DNA from: Pseudomonadota bacterium
GTDB taxonomy: Bacteria; Desulfobacterota; Desulfobacteria; Desulfobacterales; JAHIVH01
Direction: 5' to 3'
Assembly: GCA_018816735.1 (NCBI GenBank)
Contig: JAHIVH010000083.1
Span: forward strand, 51,031 to 115,030
DNA: 64,000 nt
The position numbers and the translations under genes are program-made. Under the pieces are notes generated by a model. That model was not told the DNA's origin and did not search any database. It saw only the letters and a list, made by a program, of their open reading frames with translations. Position 1 is the first letter of the stretch, and each line of letters begins with the position of its first letter. Positions 17,007 through 27,691 of the stretch are shown here, piece after piece.

Positions 17007-18626
17007 ATGGACGTTAAAAAATACCTTAAGAAAATCACCAGAAGATACCATCAGGACATTTATGACAAACTGAATGAACTGATAAGCCAATCCTATCAAT
17101 CACCCACAGAGGAAAGCATGCAGCGGAAGGAGCTTGAGCAGCTCAAGGATATCTATTTTGGTGAAATATTAAACTCAGGGCTCGATAACAACAAATCCAC
17201 CGATGATATCCTGAGGCAAATGGTGTATGCCATAAAGGATTATTTTAAAGGTGATGTCATCGTGAGTCTTCATAGAATCCTCCGTCTGCCCAAACGGAAA
17301 TACGAAGAATTGCTTATTGAAGAAGGTATCGGATATGACAACGTGCTGTATGATATCGATAAAACTCCCCTGGCCTCCTTCTGTGTATTTGACACATTTC
17401 TTAGAAAAGAACTGAGAAAGCTTAAATTCAAGCAAAGAGCATTTGTTATCCTGGAAGATTCCCTGCTGGGGCAAACATACAATCTCGGTGAAGGCATCGT
17501 GAATGTGGACGAAGATATTCTGGAAGACGAAACCATTAAAAAAACGCAAGTCAAGCGCATTCACTATGGACCGCTGATTCAATGCAAATGGTTTGAAGAA
17601 AAAATCAAAATGGGATTTGATGTGCGTGAGTATAACAAAAAACGAATGACCTATCCTGTATACAACCATGATCTGAAAGACACGGATATTGATTACATCA
17701 TTATCATTGACAGCAAATCCTATACCCAGTTCACATCAGACCAGATCCGTGCCGTGCGGGGTTTTGAAACCTACACGGCATCATCGATAAAGATCAAAAA
17801 ACTGAATGAAATTCTGGAGGAAATCAAACAGAAAAATGCCGAGCTGGATCAAAAAGATAAAAAACTGGTCCGGACAGTGGCAACAGGGGCGCATAGCATC
17901 AAAACACCTTTAAGCATTATGACATATACCATTGAAGGGCTGGAACAATATGTGACCGTCGGCAAGGTGCCTGATCTGGAACAACTGAAAATCGGTCTGG
18001 AAAGGCTTAAACATGCCCAGGAACAGATCATGGAAAGGGTATCAACCCTCGATCATGCGGCCACAAAATATGAAATGCGCCCCTACCCGTTTGACAGCTT
18101 TGTAAAACAGGTCTGCTGGCTGGACTGCCGCGAAGGAACAACTTACGGTCAACATGTTCAGTTCAACTTTGATTTAAAAGCAAAAATACAAACTGATGAC
18201 GGCACGTCAACAGATATCTCCGTTATGCTTGACCGGGTACAGTTCCGCAAAGTATTGTATGACATGATCATCAACACCTATGAGAAATGTCTTGAAGATG
18301 GGAAAAAGGCCATATTTACCGTTAAAACCAGAGCCATTGGTCAAAAATATGTGAGTGCGCTTTTTCAGGACAACCTGGGGGGCATGGCAGACAGTCAGTT
18401 TAATGATTTTATAAAAAAAGGCGGCAGTAAAACAACCAAGGAAAAGGGTAGCGGCCTGGGAACCATTACCATCAAAAGGTATTTCAAGGATGTTAACGAA
18501 TATTACACCCAAGGCCGAATCGAACTTTATCCGATAAACCAACATCACAAAGGATTTGGCATATACATTAAAATCCCTGTGACAAATCCTGACGAATTGC
18601 AGCACACATTTTTTGTGCCGATTTAG
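17007..18626 (+). CDS. Atypical sensor histidine kinase
   Basis: 539 residues, with no membrane segments seen, so probably cytoplasmic. The first about 260 residues are a sensory region I do not recognise; part may be GAF-like (DYIIIIDSKSYTQFTSDQI). A coiled coil (about 265-290) leads to the H-box AHSIKTPLSIM with His296. The ATPase part shows an N-box (MIINTYEKC), G1 as DNLGGM (usually DxGxG) and G2 as GSGLGT. The core is divergent but all elements remain. No response regulator adjoins it. The ribosome site is weak. It could act by phosphotransfer to a distant regulator. Confidence 0.78.
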   Translation: MDVKKYLKKITRRYHQDIYDKLNELISQSYQSPTEESMQRKELEQLKDIYFGEILNSGLDNNKSTDDILRQMVYAIKDYFKGDVIVSLHRILRLPKRKYEELLIEEGIGYDNVLYDIDKTPLASFCVFDTFLRKELRKLKFKQRAFVILEDSLLGQTYNLGEGIVNVDEDILEDETIKKTQVKRIHYGPLIQCKWFEEKIKMGFDVREYNKKRMTYPVYNHDLKDTDIDYIIIIDSKSYTQFTSDQIRAVRGFETYTASSIKIKKLNEILEEIKQKNAELDQKDKKLVRTVATGAHSIKTPLSIMTYTIEGLEQYVTVGKVPDLEQLKIGLERLKHAQEQIMERVSTLDHAATKYEMRPYPFDSFVKQVCWLDCREGTTYGQHVQFNFDLKAKIQTDDGTSTDISVMLDRVQFRKVLYDMIINTYEKCLEDGKKAIFTVKTRAIGQKYVSALFQDNLGGMADSQFNDFIKKGGSKTTKEKGSGLGTITIKRYFKDVNEYYTQGRIELYPINQHHKGFGIYIKIPVTNPDELQHTFFVPI

Positions 18627-18778
18627 TCTTGCTGTTTTTCCGATAAGCCAATAAATCATACTTTTGGCGTATGGCAATCGAAATGTGAACAGTGTATATA
18701 TAAACTAACCCTGACTCTTTTTTGCTGGGAGAGACAGGGGTTGGAAATATATAAATCATGTTTTTCTCCTAATTCCCT

Positions 18779-18815
18779 AATTAAAGGCAGAGGCGAATCG
18801 CCCCTGCCTTTAATT
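18779..18815 (+). terminator. Rho-independent-like hairpin downstream of the kinase gene
   Basis: AATTAAAGGCAG and CTGCCTTTAATT are perfect complements; inside them GGCG and CGCC pair around an AAT loop with one mismatch. The 3' side continues TTTAATTGTTTG. The hairpin is symmetric and could stop transcription from either side. It is about 150 nt after the kinase stop codon. Confidence 0.65.
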
Positions 18816-18936
18816 GTTTGATGCCATATTGATCCACTGCCAGAAATATTTTGACGGGACCCCATTTATCTCCTATAACCGATATCAAGATCAAATTCAC
18901 TGAAATTTGACATCTCACATATCAGAGGGGAATGCG

Positions 18937-19680
18937 ATGAAGGTATTCTTTCACGATGATTTTTATCAGGATTATTCAGGTGACCCTGCATCTGAACCCG
19001 GCCGGATGGAGGCCATTGTCAAAAGCATCAGGAATATGGTCGAATTTATCCCCATTATCCCGGCAACACACCCGGAAATATCCCTTGCCCACACGGAAAG
19101 CCATATTGAACATGTCAGGCAGGAAGGGCTCTACGACATTTCCGCTCTCGCGGCAGGCGGTGCGATTATGGCGGCAACCGAAGGATTGAACGTACCTGCC
19201 TTTGCCCTGATACGTCCGCCCGGCCATCATGCGTCTGCCAATTCATCCTGGGGATTCTGCTATTTCAACAACATGGCCATAGCACTCTATGTATTAAAGC
19301 AAAAAGGCCTGATCGAAACAGCATTTGTGCTTGATTTTGATCTTCATCACGGTGACGGCAATATCAATATCCTGGGCAGGGAACCCTGGGTTTCCATCCA
19401 TAACCCGGAAGAACACGACAGAGAAAAATATATCAGAAATACAGGACAGCTGCTTTCCGGTATAAAAACAGACATCATAGGCATCTCTGCCGGATTTGAT
19501 CACCACATCAAAGACTGGGGCGGGCTGCTCTCAACTGATGATTATTATACAATGGGCACGATGGTTAAAAAAGCGTCTGAACGGAACGCGGGCGGGTGTT
19601 TTGCAATTCTCGAAGGTGGCTATAACCACGAGGTCCTTGGGCAAAACGTTAAAGCCTTGCTTGAAGGGCTGGGTGGTTAA
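18937..19680 (+). CDS. HDAC-family deacetylase / acetylpolyamine amidohydrolase
   Basis: 247 residues from the ATG at 18937, which has GAGGGG at 18925-18930; an upstream start at 18907 has no ribosome site. Family motifs are RPPGHHAS (catalytic His pair), GFCYFNNMAIA, DFDLHHGDGN (zinc Asp and His) and SAGFDHH (second zinc Asp). It ends with ILEGGYNHEVL. The protein is a little shorter than usual (about 300-340). Bacterial members deacetylate acetylpolyamines or other small amides, acetoin-utilisation proteins or lysine side chains; the substrate here is unknown. An MBL-fold gene follows 54 nt later. Confidence 0.9.
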   Translation: MKVFFHDDFYQDYSGDPASEPGRMEAIVKSIRNMVEFIPIIPATHPEISLAHTESHIEHVRQEGLYDISALAAGGAIMAATEGLNVPAFALIRPPGHHASANSSWGFCYFNNMAIALYVLKQKGLIETAFVLDFDLHHGDGNINILGREPWVSIHNPEEHDREKYIRNTGQLLSGIKTDIIGISAGFDHHIKDWGGLLSTDDYYTMGTMVKKASERNAGGCFAILEGGYNHEVLGQNVKALLEGLGG

Positions 19681-19734
19681 AGGCTTGATGGAAAAACCAC
19701 GTATCATCGCAGGAATCATTATGGAGGTTAACCC

Positions 19735-20367
19735 ATGACTGTAGCTGATTTTAAAAAAAAAATCGTCTGGTTGGGGCACGATGCATTCAGAATCAATGCA
19801 TCCAAAACCATATATATTGACCCATATGAAATCACCGGAGGACCGCCAGCTGATCTGATTTTAATTTCCCACGATCATTATGATCATTGTTCTCCTGAAG
19901 ATGTAAAAAAAATTCTCTCCCCCAAAACCGTTATTGTCACAGAAAAAAAATCAGCCAAAAAACTGACAGGCCATGTTAAAGTGGTCAAACCAGGGGATAC
20001 GTTAACTGTTGAAGACGTTATCATCAGCATTGTCCCTGCATATAACCTGAACAAAAAATTTCACCCCAGAAAGAATGAAGGGCTCGGGTTCATGATCGAA
20101 ATCGACGGCATCAACCTGTACCATGCAGGTGATACGGACTTTATCCCGGAGATGAAAGGCATATCACCGGACATCGCCCTGCTGCCGGTTTCAGGAACCT
20201 TTGTCATGACAGCCGCTGAGGCTGTTGATGCAGCGCTTGCCCTTTCTCCCCAGCTTGCCATCCCCATGCATTACGGGAGCCTGGTTGGCAACATGAATGA
20301 TGCGGAAGTATTCAAAAACAACCTCAAGGGCAAAATTGAGGTTCTGATCCTGCCAAAAGCCAATTGA
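19735..20367 (+). CDS. UlaG-like MBL-fold metal-dependent hydrolase
   Basis: 210 residues, normal for the UPF0173/UlaG-like group of metallo-beta-lactamase folds. Metal ligands are visible in SHDHYDHCS, in YHAGDTDFIPEM and in PMHYGS near the C-terminus. GGAGGT at 19723-19728 supports the start. It probably shares a transcript with the HDAC-like gene. Substrate unknown. The next gene is convergent and ends 11 bp away. Confidence 0.88.
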   Translation: MTVADFKKKIVWLGHDAFRINASKTIYIDPYEITGGPPADLILISHDHYDHCSPEDVKKILSPKTVIVTEKKSAKKLTGHVKVVKPGDTLTVEDVIISIVPAYNLNKKFHPRKNEGLGFMIEIDGINLYHAGDTDFIPEMKGISPDIALLPVSGTFVMTAAEAVDAALALSPQLAIPMHYGSLVGNMNDAEVFKNNLKGKIEVLILPKAN

Positions 20368-20377
20368 AACGAAAAGA

Positions 20378-20887
20378 CTACCCGTGTGAAAGCATCCGGA
20401 TGATTTTTGCATGTTCGGGAAACGACGAGGCAAGTATTTCCCGGTCAGCCAGTTCGAAATCGCTGAACTCAAATCCCGGAGAAACGGTGCAGCCTGTAAG
20501 CGTATACGAATGGTCCGCCACAACCGTGGCTGCCATCCAGATCCCGTGATTAACGACAATCTGAAACCGTTCGCCTTTTGAATGATCAGGACCCAGCCGT
20601 GCTGTCCGGTATGCCCCGTTTTTTTCGATCATATGAATATCAAGGGGGCTGCCATGATAAAAATGCCATAGCTCATCAGACCTGATCCGGTGGAAAACCG
20701 AAACCTGATCGCTTTCAAGCAAAAAATATATGGCTGTTGAAGCGGTTCTTTTTCCGCCGTAACGCCCAGGCAGTGCCTCTCTTGAGAGCGTTATATCTGC
20801 TCTGTAGGTTTCCCTGAAGAACCCGCCTTCAGGGTGTGCTGTCAAGTGTAATGTTTTTATCCAGTAACTGGCTGTTCTCATATTCAT
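20378..20887 (-). CDS. Cupin_5 (DUF985) protein
   Basis: 169 residues with the DUF985 signature: HPEGGFFRETYR near the N-terminus, then TAIYFLLESDQVSVFHRIRSDE, ELWHFYHGSPLDIHMI, GIWMAATV and TVSPGFEFSDFELADR. The family is a small cupin sometimes named sugar-epimerase-like; no activity has been firmly assigned. It is a lone gene, convergent with the MBL gene. The 290-bp gap upstream towards the chemoreceptor gene shows no clear promoter. Confidence 0.88.
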   Translation of the reverse strand: MNMRTASYWIKTLHLTAHPEGGFFRETYRADITLSREALPGRYGGKRTASTAIYFLLESDQVSVFHRIRSDELWHFYHGSPLDIHMIEKNGAYRTARLGPDHSKGERFQIVVNHGIWMAATVVADHSYTLTGCTVSPGFEFSDFELADREILASSFPEHAKIIRMLSHG

Positions 20888-21177
20888 TTAAAGTATCATC
20901 CGGCATTTTATTTTAAAATGGCCGTTGCTTTTTTATGTTAAATCCTCTAATATCGGAAGCCTAATATGGAAACAGGCATTTCAACCGTTTCCTTTATCTT
21001 CAGGAGAGATTTAAAAAAAACCGGTATACACACCGACCGTTCTTTTTTCAATACCATACTATTTTCTGTCAAGCAACTAACCGGAACTTTCATTTTTTTT
21101 ATATACGACATGCTGTCGTCAAGTCCCCATATTCACGCTATTATTCACCTGACTTTTTTTAACCAAGGAGATATTAA

Positions 21178-23517
21178 ATGGCCAGCCAAAACATCTTTAT
21201 GTCACTGTTCACCAATATGAAAATCAGCCGGAAACTCATGGTCGGATTCGGATGCATGATCCTTTTCATTATTTTAACCGGATTAACCGGATTTGACGGT
21301 ATCAGTAAAATAGGTCACGCTCTCTTTGTGGTAGGGGATGAAGAAGCACCTGTCGTCGATATGGCTAATGAAATGAAGATCTCCCTCTGGGCAGCCAGAA
21401 ACGCCATGGAGGAATTTAAAAGTGCCACAGCGGTTCTGGCCACAGATAATGCCACACTCATCGAGGGAATTGAAAAAAAATACAGGCAAAGTCTGGATGA
21501 TTTTGACCAGTTCACAAAGGCTGTTCTGGATGGCGCCACGTTCACCGATGGCACGGTTGTCATCAAGACTACCAATGTGGACCTTGCAGGTCTGATAAAA
21601 GAAGCCAATGACATTCATGATAATAAATTCCAGACCGCTGCCGAAGAGATGATGCAAAACGGCAAAATCCTTTTAACGAAAAAGGATGCTGCGGATCAGG
21701 CCATGCTGGCTATGGAGGCCATTTATGATGAAGTATATGGGGACCTGACCGGTGTGGAAGAAATGATCTCAAACGGAATCGCCAAACGGGCCGGTTCGGC
21801 TTCCATCAGCGGGGAAGCCCTTGCGATTTTAAGGGAAGATGTTCCGCTTTCGGATATGGCAAATGAGATGAAAATCAGCATGGCAGAAGCCAGAATACCT
21901 CTTGAGCAGTATGTCCAGACCACCGATCTCGAAACCCTCAAAACTATTGAAACCGAATATCATAAAAATATAGAGGCTTTTGACCGGCTCATTTCAGCGG
22001 TTCTTGACGGAGGGACAATTGACGGAAAAACAATTATCAAAACAGGTAACGCTTCCATAAGAAACGCTTTAAAGGAGCTGGATCAGAATCATACGGCGTT
22101 TCAGAAAAGTGCAAAACTGCTCATTGACGCCCACCGGGAAGCCATCCTTCAGGCAAATGCAGCTGAAATTTCCATGGGCAAGCTCGACACATATGGTGGT
22201 GAAGCGGCTCAAATGCTTTCACAGGTTGAAAAACTCGCTGGCACTGAAATGGCCGACGCCAAACGTGAAGGACTAAAAGCCAAAGCTACAGCCGTAAATA
22301 TCATGATCATGGTTTCAATATTTTCCATTATCATTGGTATCTTTTTGGGTATGGTCATTACTTTCAGCATCACCAAACCGGTTTCGGAAATTGTGAGTGT
22401 GGCTGAAGATATGGCCAAAGGAGATCTGGACAGAATTGTTGATATCCAGCAAAAGGATGAAATCGGATTTTTGGCAGGCGTATTCAGGAAACTGATCAAT
22501 AATCTCAATGAAACCGTTCAGATGGCGGAGAAAATTGCCGAAGGCGATCTAACAGTCAAGATTAATGTGCTTTCCGAAAAAGACAAGTTGGGGCACGCTT
22601 TGGAACAGATGATTGACAACCTCAGAAGAATCGTGGGTGATGTAAAGGTAGGGGCGGATAATGTGGCATCCGGCAGTCAGGAGCTCAGTTCAACGGCAGA
22701 GCAGATGTCCCAGGGAGCTGTGGAACAGGCTGCCTCTGCAGAAGAGGCATCTTCCTCCATGGAGGAAATGTCGGCAAACATCAAACAAAATGCGGAAAAT
22801 GCCCAGCAAACCGAACGTATATCGACTCAGGCTGCGGCTGATGCTGAAAAAGGCGCTGAAGCGGTTTCAAAAACCGTCAATGCCATGAAAATGATTGCGG
22901 AAAAAATAAATATCATTGAAGAAATTGCCCGGCAAACCAATATGCTGGCCTTAAACGCCGCCATTGAGGCAGCAAGAGCCGGTGAACACGGCAAGGGCTT
23001 TGCCGTTGTCGCAGATGCGGTCAGAAAACTGGCCGAACGCAGTCAATCTGCGGCAGGAGAAATCAGCAAGCTGTCCACGACAAGTGTTGAAATTGCTGAA
23101 AATGCAGGTGAAATGCTTCAGAAAATCGTGCCGGATATCCGAAAAACCGCTGAACTGGTTCAGGAAATCAACGCAGCCTGCGGTGAGCAGAACACAGGCG
23201 CAGAACAAATCAACAGTGCATTGCAGCAGCTAGATCAGGTCATTCAGCAAAATGCGTCTGCATCTGAAGAAATGTCTTCCACGTCTGAAGAACTGGCCAG
23301 CCAGGCAGAACAGCTTCGGGTTTCCGTGAATTTTTTTACCATCGGAGATGAGAAGCAACCGTCACGCTCATATAACACCCAAATAAAACACGAGGCCTTT
23401 CCGGCCATTTCCAAAACCAATAAAGATTTGGCACAACCTAAAAAAGGGGTGTCTTATGACTTAGGCTCCAAGAAATATGGCACAGATGAACTTGATGATA
23501 CATTTGAAAAATATTAG
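21178..23517 (+). CDS. Methyl-accepting chemotaxis protein with bimodular helical sensor
   Basis: 779 residues, with AAGGAG just upstream of the start. TM1 is about 21-42 and TM2 about 370-392. The periplasmic part contains two related helical modules: [20 protein letters not shown] near 57 and [20 protein letters not shown] near 221, each followed by a similar long helix, as expected for an HBM sensor. Two HAMP-like segments follow TM2, then the signalling hairpin with [20 protein letters not shown]. No C-terminal CheR-binding pentapeptide is present. HBM sensors bind organic acids or aromatics in known cases; the ligand here is unknown. It is convergent with another receptor gene (16-bp gap). 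Confidence 0.93.
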   Translation: MASQNIFMSLFTNMKISRKLMVGFGCMILFIILTGLTGFDGISKIGHALFVVGDEEAPVVDMANEMKISLWAARNAMEEFKSATAVLATDNATLIEGIEKKYRQSLDDFDQFTKAVLDGATFTDGTVVIKTTNVDLAGLIKEANDIHDNKFQTAAEEMMQNGKILLTKKDAADQAMLAMEAIYDEVYGDLTGVEEMISNGIAKRAGSASISGEALAILREDVPLSDMANEMKISMAEARIPLEQYVQTTDLETLKTIETEYHKNIEAFDRLISAVLDGGTIDGKTIIKTGNASIRNALKELDQNHTAFQKSAKLLIDAHREAILQANAAEISMGKLDTYGGEAAQMLSQVEKLAGTEMADAKREGLKAKATAVNIMIMVSIFSIIIGIFLGMVITFSITKPVSEIVSVAEDMAKGDLDRIVDIQQKDEIGFLAGVFRKLINNLNETVQMAEKIAEGDLTVKINVLSEKDKLGHALEQMIDNLRRIVGDVKVGADNVASGSQELSSTAEQMSQGAVEQAASAEEASSSMEEMSANIKQNAENAQQTERISTQAAADAEKGAEAVSKTVNAMKMIAEKINIIEEIARQTNMLALNAAIEAARAGEHGKGFAVVADAVRKLAERSQSAAGEISKLSTTSVEIAENAGEMLQKIVPDIRKTAELVQEINAACGEQNTGAEQINSALQQLDQVIQQNASASEEMSSTSEELASQAEQLRVSVNFFTIGDEKQPSRSYNTQIKHEAFPAISKTNKDLAQPKKGVSYDLGSKKYGTDELDDTFEKY

Positions 23518-23533
23518 GGCATAACGGTAAAAG

Positions 23534-25690
23534 TCACACCCTGAATTGCTCGGCACTGGTGTGGAGCTTTGTTGCCAGTCTTTTCAATTCTTCCGCATGA
23601 AGCTTGACCTGACTGGCTTCTTTTGCAGCAGAACTCGCCACGGTATTGACATCTGCCATATTTGACGAGACCTTGTCCGTGTCTGCTGACGCATTGGATG
23701 CTTCTTCCGCAATGTCTCCGGCAGCCTCGACAACGGAAGCGATATTTTTTGAAATCGTGTTCAGTGTTTCTATCTGGGTTAAAACAGATTCGGAAATTTC
23801 GCGCATATCCGCATTGATGGCGTTCACCTTTTCAACGACCGTATTAATGGAATCGATGGCGGTTTCCGTATTTTCCTGAATGGTTTCGATTTTTTCCCTG
23901 ACATTGCCGGTCGCCCGTGAGGTCTGTTCGGCAAGCGCCTTGACTTCGCTTGCAACAACCCCGAATCCTTTTCCGGCTTCGCCAGCTCTGGCCGCCTCTA
24001 TTGTGGCGTTCAACGCCAGAAGATTGGTCTGCCCCGCGATTTCACTGATAGCACCGACCACATTCCCGATCTCTCTGGCAGCTTCACCCAGGCGGGTCAT
24101 GATGCCTGATGAATGACCATCCGCTTCATTCAATGTTTCCGTGCCAGCCTCTCTTTTTTCCGAAGATGCATACATCAACCGGATGGAACTGGCAGCCAGA
24201 TCAACCGTGTTTGCAATCGTTTTGATTTTTTTACCGATACCGTTCATATTTTCCGCAATGGAATCTGAAATATCTGATACGTCAACGACCTGCCGGCTTA
24301 CAGAAGAAGCTGTCTCAGCCATATTTCTGATTCGTGTGGCAGTTGTTTCTGTAATTTCAACGGCAAGATTGGACTGGGAGTTCATCTGGGCTGATTTCGC
24401 AGCCATGTCTTCGGATATGGCCATCAGCTTGGATGCAAACACAGTCAAATTTTCCACATCATCTATCAATTGCTTGATGAGGTCCCTGAAGTTTTTAATA
24501 AACATATTGGCAGATTCGGAAAGCTGCCCCAGCTCATCCCGGGATATTACAGATGTCTTTATGGTCAGATCGCCCTTTGACAATGCTTCCATGCACGTTT
24601 TGATATGGATGATGGGGCGTGAAATAAACGTGTCTGAAAATCTGAACGTCAAGGGTATGGCAAGCAGGAAAAAGACAAGGGAGATAATACAAAGAATTTT
24701 AATGACCTGCCAGGCATTGTTAATTGCATGTTTCTTTGAATAAAGAACAGCTATGGCCCCTGAAATCTCATCATCTCTGTACAAGGGGAGAACAGCCTGA
24801 AAATAGTCTTCCCCTGACAGGGTCTTGTCATCATATAAAATCTCCCTGGACTCGAACCGGCTATCTCTTCCTTTACCCTGAAACGCTTTGAAATCGATCT
24901 GGCTGTATGCCGGAATATTACCCGCACTCAACCCATCTGTTGAAAATATATTCACACTGGTATCTGTCAGCCCTACAGTTCGCATCACAAGCGCCTGATC
25001 GAGTTTCCTTGCCGTAAAAATTCCGCCGACCTGGGCGGTGACCATATCCTCTTTTTCCTCACTGTATACGAGTGCTGAAATTGGCACAAAACACACAACA
25101 CACATCGCCCCATTGATTGACATGAATGTTGTATTTTCACCGGCAGTGATATCAAAGGGGAATACCGGTTCAATCCCGGGCAGCCCATCAAGACTTTTAT
25201 ACATCCCGCCTTCCAGCTTTTCTCCATTTTCAATGTCTGCTGAAAGAAAATCCTTTTTTTGGACATCTCGGGGGTATCCGAGAGAAATACCCTTGTTATT
25301 TGAAACAAAAAAAGCCGCAAGGTCCTTGTCATGATCATAAACACCCATTTTCCACATGCGGCCGGATAATCCGATGTTATACAGGGCGCTTGCCAGTTCC
25401 TCATAGGTGGATTTTGTAAAATCCAGATTACCACCCTTCTTCTGTTCGGAAAGGAACTGGATCATGGATCCTGCATTGATACCTGTTGATACCTGTTTGG
25501 TATCCCGGAGGAGTTTTTCGCTGATTTCGGATATATTTTGCCGGGTTAAATCAATGGCAAGTTTAAGAACATTTTGGGATGTTTTGATATTTTGCCTGTA
25601 AATGGCCATTGAGGCAAAGACAACCGAAATCAACATTACCGACATGATGATGGCCATCGCACCGACCATAAGTTTGTTTCTGATTTTCAT
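23534..25690 (-). CDS. Methyl-accepting chemotaxis protein with periplasmic Cache-type sensor
   Basis: 718 residues from the ATG at 25690 ([10 protein letters not shown]); an earlier in-frame start at 25783 would overlap the lipoprotein gene. TM1 is about 9-33 and TM2 about 323-345. The roughly 290-residue periplasmic region looks like a double Cache ([28 protein letters not shown]). A HAMP segment ([20 protein letters not shown]) and the signalling tip [20 protein letters not shown] follow. Ligand unknown. It may be the last gene of a unit with the CRP-like and lipoprotein genes. Confidence 0.92.
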   Translation of the reverse strand: MKIRNKLMVGAMAIIMSVMLISVVFASMAIYRQNIKTSQNVLKLAIDLTRQNISEISEKLLRDTKQVSTGINAGSMIQFLSEQKKGGNLDFTKSTYEELASALYNIGLSGRMWKMGVYDHDKDLAAFFVSNNKGISLGYPRDVQKKDFLSADIENGEKLEGGMYKSLDGLPGIEPVFPFDITAGENTTFMSINGAMCVVCFVPISALVYSEEKEDMVTAQVGGIFTARKLDQALVMRTVGLTDTSVNIFSTDGLSAGNIPAYSQIDFKAFQGKGRDSRFESREILYDDKTLSGEDYFQAVLPLYRDDEISGAIAVLYSKKHAINNAWQVIKILCIISLVFFLLAIPLTFRFSDTFISRPIIHIKTCMEALSKGDLTIKTSVISRDELGQLSESANMFIKNFRDLIKQLIDDVENLTVFASKLMAISEDMAAKSAQMNSQSNLAVEITETTATRIRNMAETASSVSRQVVDVSDISDSIAENMNGIGKKIKTIANTVDLAASSIRLMYASSEKREAGTETLNEADGHSSGIMTRLGEAAREIGNVVGAISEIAGQTNLLALNATIEAARAGEAGKGFGVVASEVKALAEQTSRATGNVREKIETIQENTETAIDSINTVVEKVNAINADMREISESVLTQIETLNTISKNIASVVEAAGDIAEEASNASADTDKVSSNMADVNTVASSAAKEASQVKLHAEELKRLATKLHTSAEQFRV

Positions 25691-25757
25691 CGCTTTTCCG
25701 CAATCAGTATTTAGACAACGCGGTTTCGAGTGTTCTCGAACCGCTCCCGTTTTATGG

Positions 25758-26135
25758 CTAAAGCATCTTTCCGGTGAATACACCTTCTCTCAGGAGTTCT
25801 CCGGAAACGGTGTACACCTTATATGATCCTTCGCAGATACTTTTATCGGACTCACCTTCATAGGTGACATAAATCGTATCGCATTTGGTCATGCCTGACA
25901 AGACACCGTCCGCCACTGCCCAGGACTGAATCTGCCCGCTGCAGCCTATTTCACATTTATAGTTGCTTTCAAAATACTTTTTATCAAAATCAAAGGTATA
26001 TTTGATGTTGCCATTCAAAATCAGTTCCCACTTCCCAGCGCCATTACCGCTGAATGGGGGTACTTTGTTAAAGCATCCGCTGACAACCAGGCATGTCATG
26101 CCCCATAGCACCACCCACAATACGACTCTTTTCAT
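25758..26135 (-). CDS. Small lipoprotein of unknown function
   Basis: 125 residues from the ATG at 26135, which has GGAGA upstream; an ATG at 26150 overlaps that site. The signal peptide ends in a lipobox LVVSGC, so the protein should be lipid-anchored. The mature part has four cysteines and beta-rich sequence ([38 protein letters not shown]) that suggests a small barrel. I do not recognise a family. It lies between another lipoprotein gene and a chemoreceptor gene on the same strand. Confidence 0.75.
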   Translation of the reverse strand: MKRVVLWVVLWGMTCLVVSGCFNKVPPFSGNGAGKWELILNGNIKYTFDFDKKYFESNYKCEIGCSGQIQSWAVADGVLSGMTKCDTIYVTYEGESDKSICEGSYKVYTVSGELLREGVFTGKML

Positions 26136-26189
26136 ATGATTTGTCTCCATTACATGATTTATAATAATTCCCGAACAAAATGTATTTTT

Positions 26190-26579
26190 TTATCCGCCAT
26201 TCCCACCCTCATATTGGACAGGCAAAAGCTCAATTTCGATTTCCGTCTCGTTTAAAGACCAGATACCAGGCGTTAACAGGCCCACAACCGGTACAACAAT
26301 AATAAATGTCCCTGCCAGATCAAGCGCACCTGTCAAATTAAAATGGTACCCCACCACCTTGTTATACGGATGAAACCCCCTCTTGTTGCAGGAAATGCTG
26401 ACATTTTTGTTTCTGTCCACTACAATTTCGTTTGGCACGGCAAATGGCTCTCCATTCACATAAGCCACAGCCTGCGGTTCATTACACCGGATGCTTATAA
26501 CCTGTTTGGGTGGCCTGAATGCGGAACATCCCCATACAAAAAAAAACAAGATGATGACAAACCATCTTCCTTTTTTCAT
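26190..26579 (-). CDS. Lipoprotein with PEGA-like domain
   Basis: 129 residues. A signal peptide with lipobox FVWGC predicts lipid attachment. The middle (QAVAYVNGEPFAVPNEIVVD) resembles a PEGA fold, often found in surface-exposed proteins. A hydrophobic stretch (about 92-112, LAGTFIIVVPVVGLLTPGIW) could insert into a membrane. Function unknown. It lies 62 bp downstream of the CRP-like gene and 54 bp upstream of the other lipoprotein, so co-transcription is likely. Confidence 0.75.
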   Translation of the reverse strand: MKKGRWFVIILFFFVWGCSAFRPPKQVISIRCNEPQAVAYVNGEPFAVPNEIVVDRNKNVSISCNKRGFHPYNKVVGYHFNLTGALDLAGTFIIVVPVVGLLTPGIWSLNETEIEIELLPVQYEGGNGG

Positions 26580-26641
26580 AGCCTAAAATCCTCTGCTCAT
26601 TATAAACTGGCACCCACTCTATTGTCTGCCCTCACCTATTG

Positions 26642-27466
26642 CTATTCGTCGTCGGAAAAAGGATCATCAAAGTAATCCTCGCCGATATCCTCTGCCCAGA
26701 TTGCAGCGCGCTCACGGGAAATGTAAAAAATGCTTTCCGGAATATCACCAATACCTGCGCGTGTAATCACATCTTTAACGGTTGTTTTAAGAACTTTTGC
26801 AAATTCCTCGATATGGATAAAGGCGCCGTCATCATCAAATGCAGCCTCTCTTTTTGCCACTGTCACATTAACCGGCTTTTCCGGAGTTCCTGTTGTCTTC
26901 GCCTGCTGTGTTCCACTGGCTTTCACTTCCTGGATCAATCCCTGGTCCGCCAGTTTATGCATGATATTGTCAAAGATCACTTCTGTAATGCCGAACCGTC
27001 GCCTCATCATGGCGTATATCTGCTGATAATCCTTTTCATTACCTTCCCGATGCATCAAATCAATAATCGCGCATGCGCAAAGCAAAATTTTATCCGATTC
27101 CTTGATTGTGCTTTGCCTGTCAATCACTCTGAATCTGTGGATCAACTGGTTCAGCATGGCTTTGATCACAGGCAGCGTTCTGTCAAGAGCGATATTCAAT
27201 GATTTTTCGTCTATTTTAACCAGTTCACAATCTTCTGCAGCCTCAGCAGATGCTGAACGGGGTGCCACACCAATCACAGCCATCTCGCCCATGATCTGAC
27301 CGGCCCTTAAATGCGTAATGCTTAATTTGGTGTCATTCACCATCCGGTATATTTTCACCACACCGCTCCGGATCAGATATGCACAGTCTCCCGGCTCTCC
27401 TTCCTTGAAAATAGTGTCTCCTTTTCTGTATTTGGCAATCTGGAACTCACTCTTGTTGTCGGTCAT
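26642..27466 (-). CDS. CRP-like cyclic-nucleotide-binding protein
   Basis: 274 residues. Residues about 8-125 form a cNMP-binding barrel; the phosphate cassette is GEMAVIGVAPRSASA, with the Glu and Arg that contact cAMP/cGMP. A long helix and a possible winged helix follow (QQIYAMMRRRFGITEVIFDN, then LADQGLIQE), but not the standard Crp HTH. A further C-terminal domain ends in a very acidic tail (GEDYFDDPFSDDE). It could be a cyclic-nucleotide-gated transcription factor or protein effector. The CHASE2 cyclase gene lies 226 bp upstream on the same strand, a natural source of ligand. Confidence 0.85.
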   Translation of the reverse strand: MTDNKSEFQIAKYRKGDTIFKEGEPGDCAYLIRSGVVKIYRMVNDTKLSITHLRAGQIMGEMAVIGVAPRSASAEAAEDCELVKIDEKSLNIALDRTLPVIKAMLNQLIHRFRVIDRQSTIKESDKILLCACAIIDLMHREGNEKDYQQIYAMMRRRFGITEVIFDNIMHKLADQGLIQEVKASGTQQAKTTGTPEKPVNVTVAKREAAFDDDGAFIHIEEFAKVLKTTVKDVITRAGIGDIPESIFYISRERAAIWAEDIGEDYFDDPFSDDE

Positions 27467-27691
27467 TTAATTTTCCCTTCAGGCGATCCCCAAGCATCAT
27501 GGAAATGATCAATTTTTCAAGCGCCATTACGATTGTCGCTGCCGCAACAGATATTATCTTTCATCAATCTCAACTCATGATTTTAACGGTCTTTCAATAT
27601 CATATCTGATTTTGATCTTAAACAAGAAAAATAATATCCATCTGTTTTGTCTCATGACAACACAGTGTCTATCAAGAAAAACCGGTCTATC

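Noticed and set aside
18671..18686. TGGCAA...ATGTG as a sigma-54 promoter downstream of the kinase gene
   Set aside because: The -12 element has GT instead of GC and lies upstream of a terminator hairpin.
20966..21220. 84-codon open frame upstream of the HBM chemoreceptor
   Set aside because: Overlaps the chemoreceptor start and its ribosome site; composition is not protein-like.
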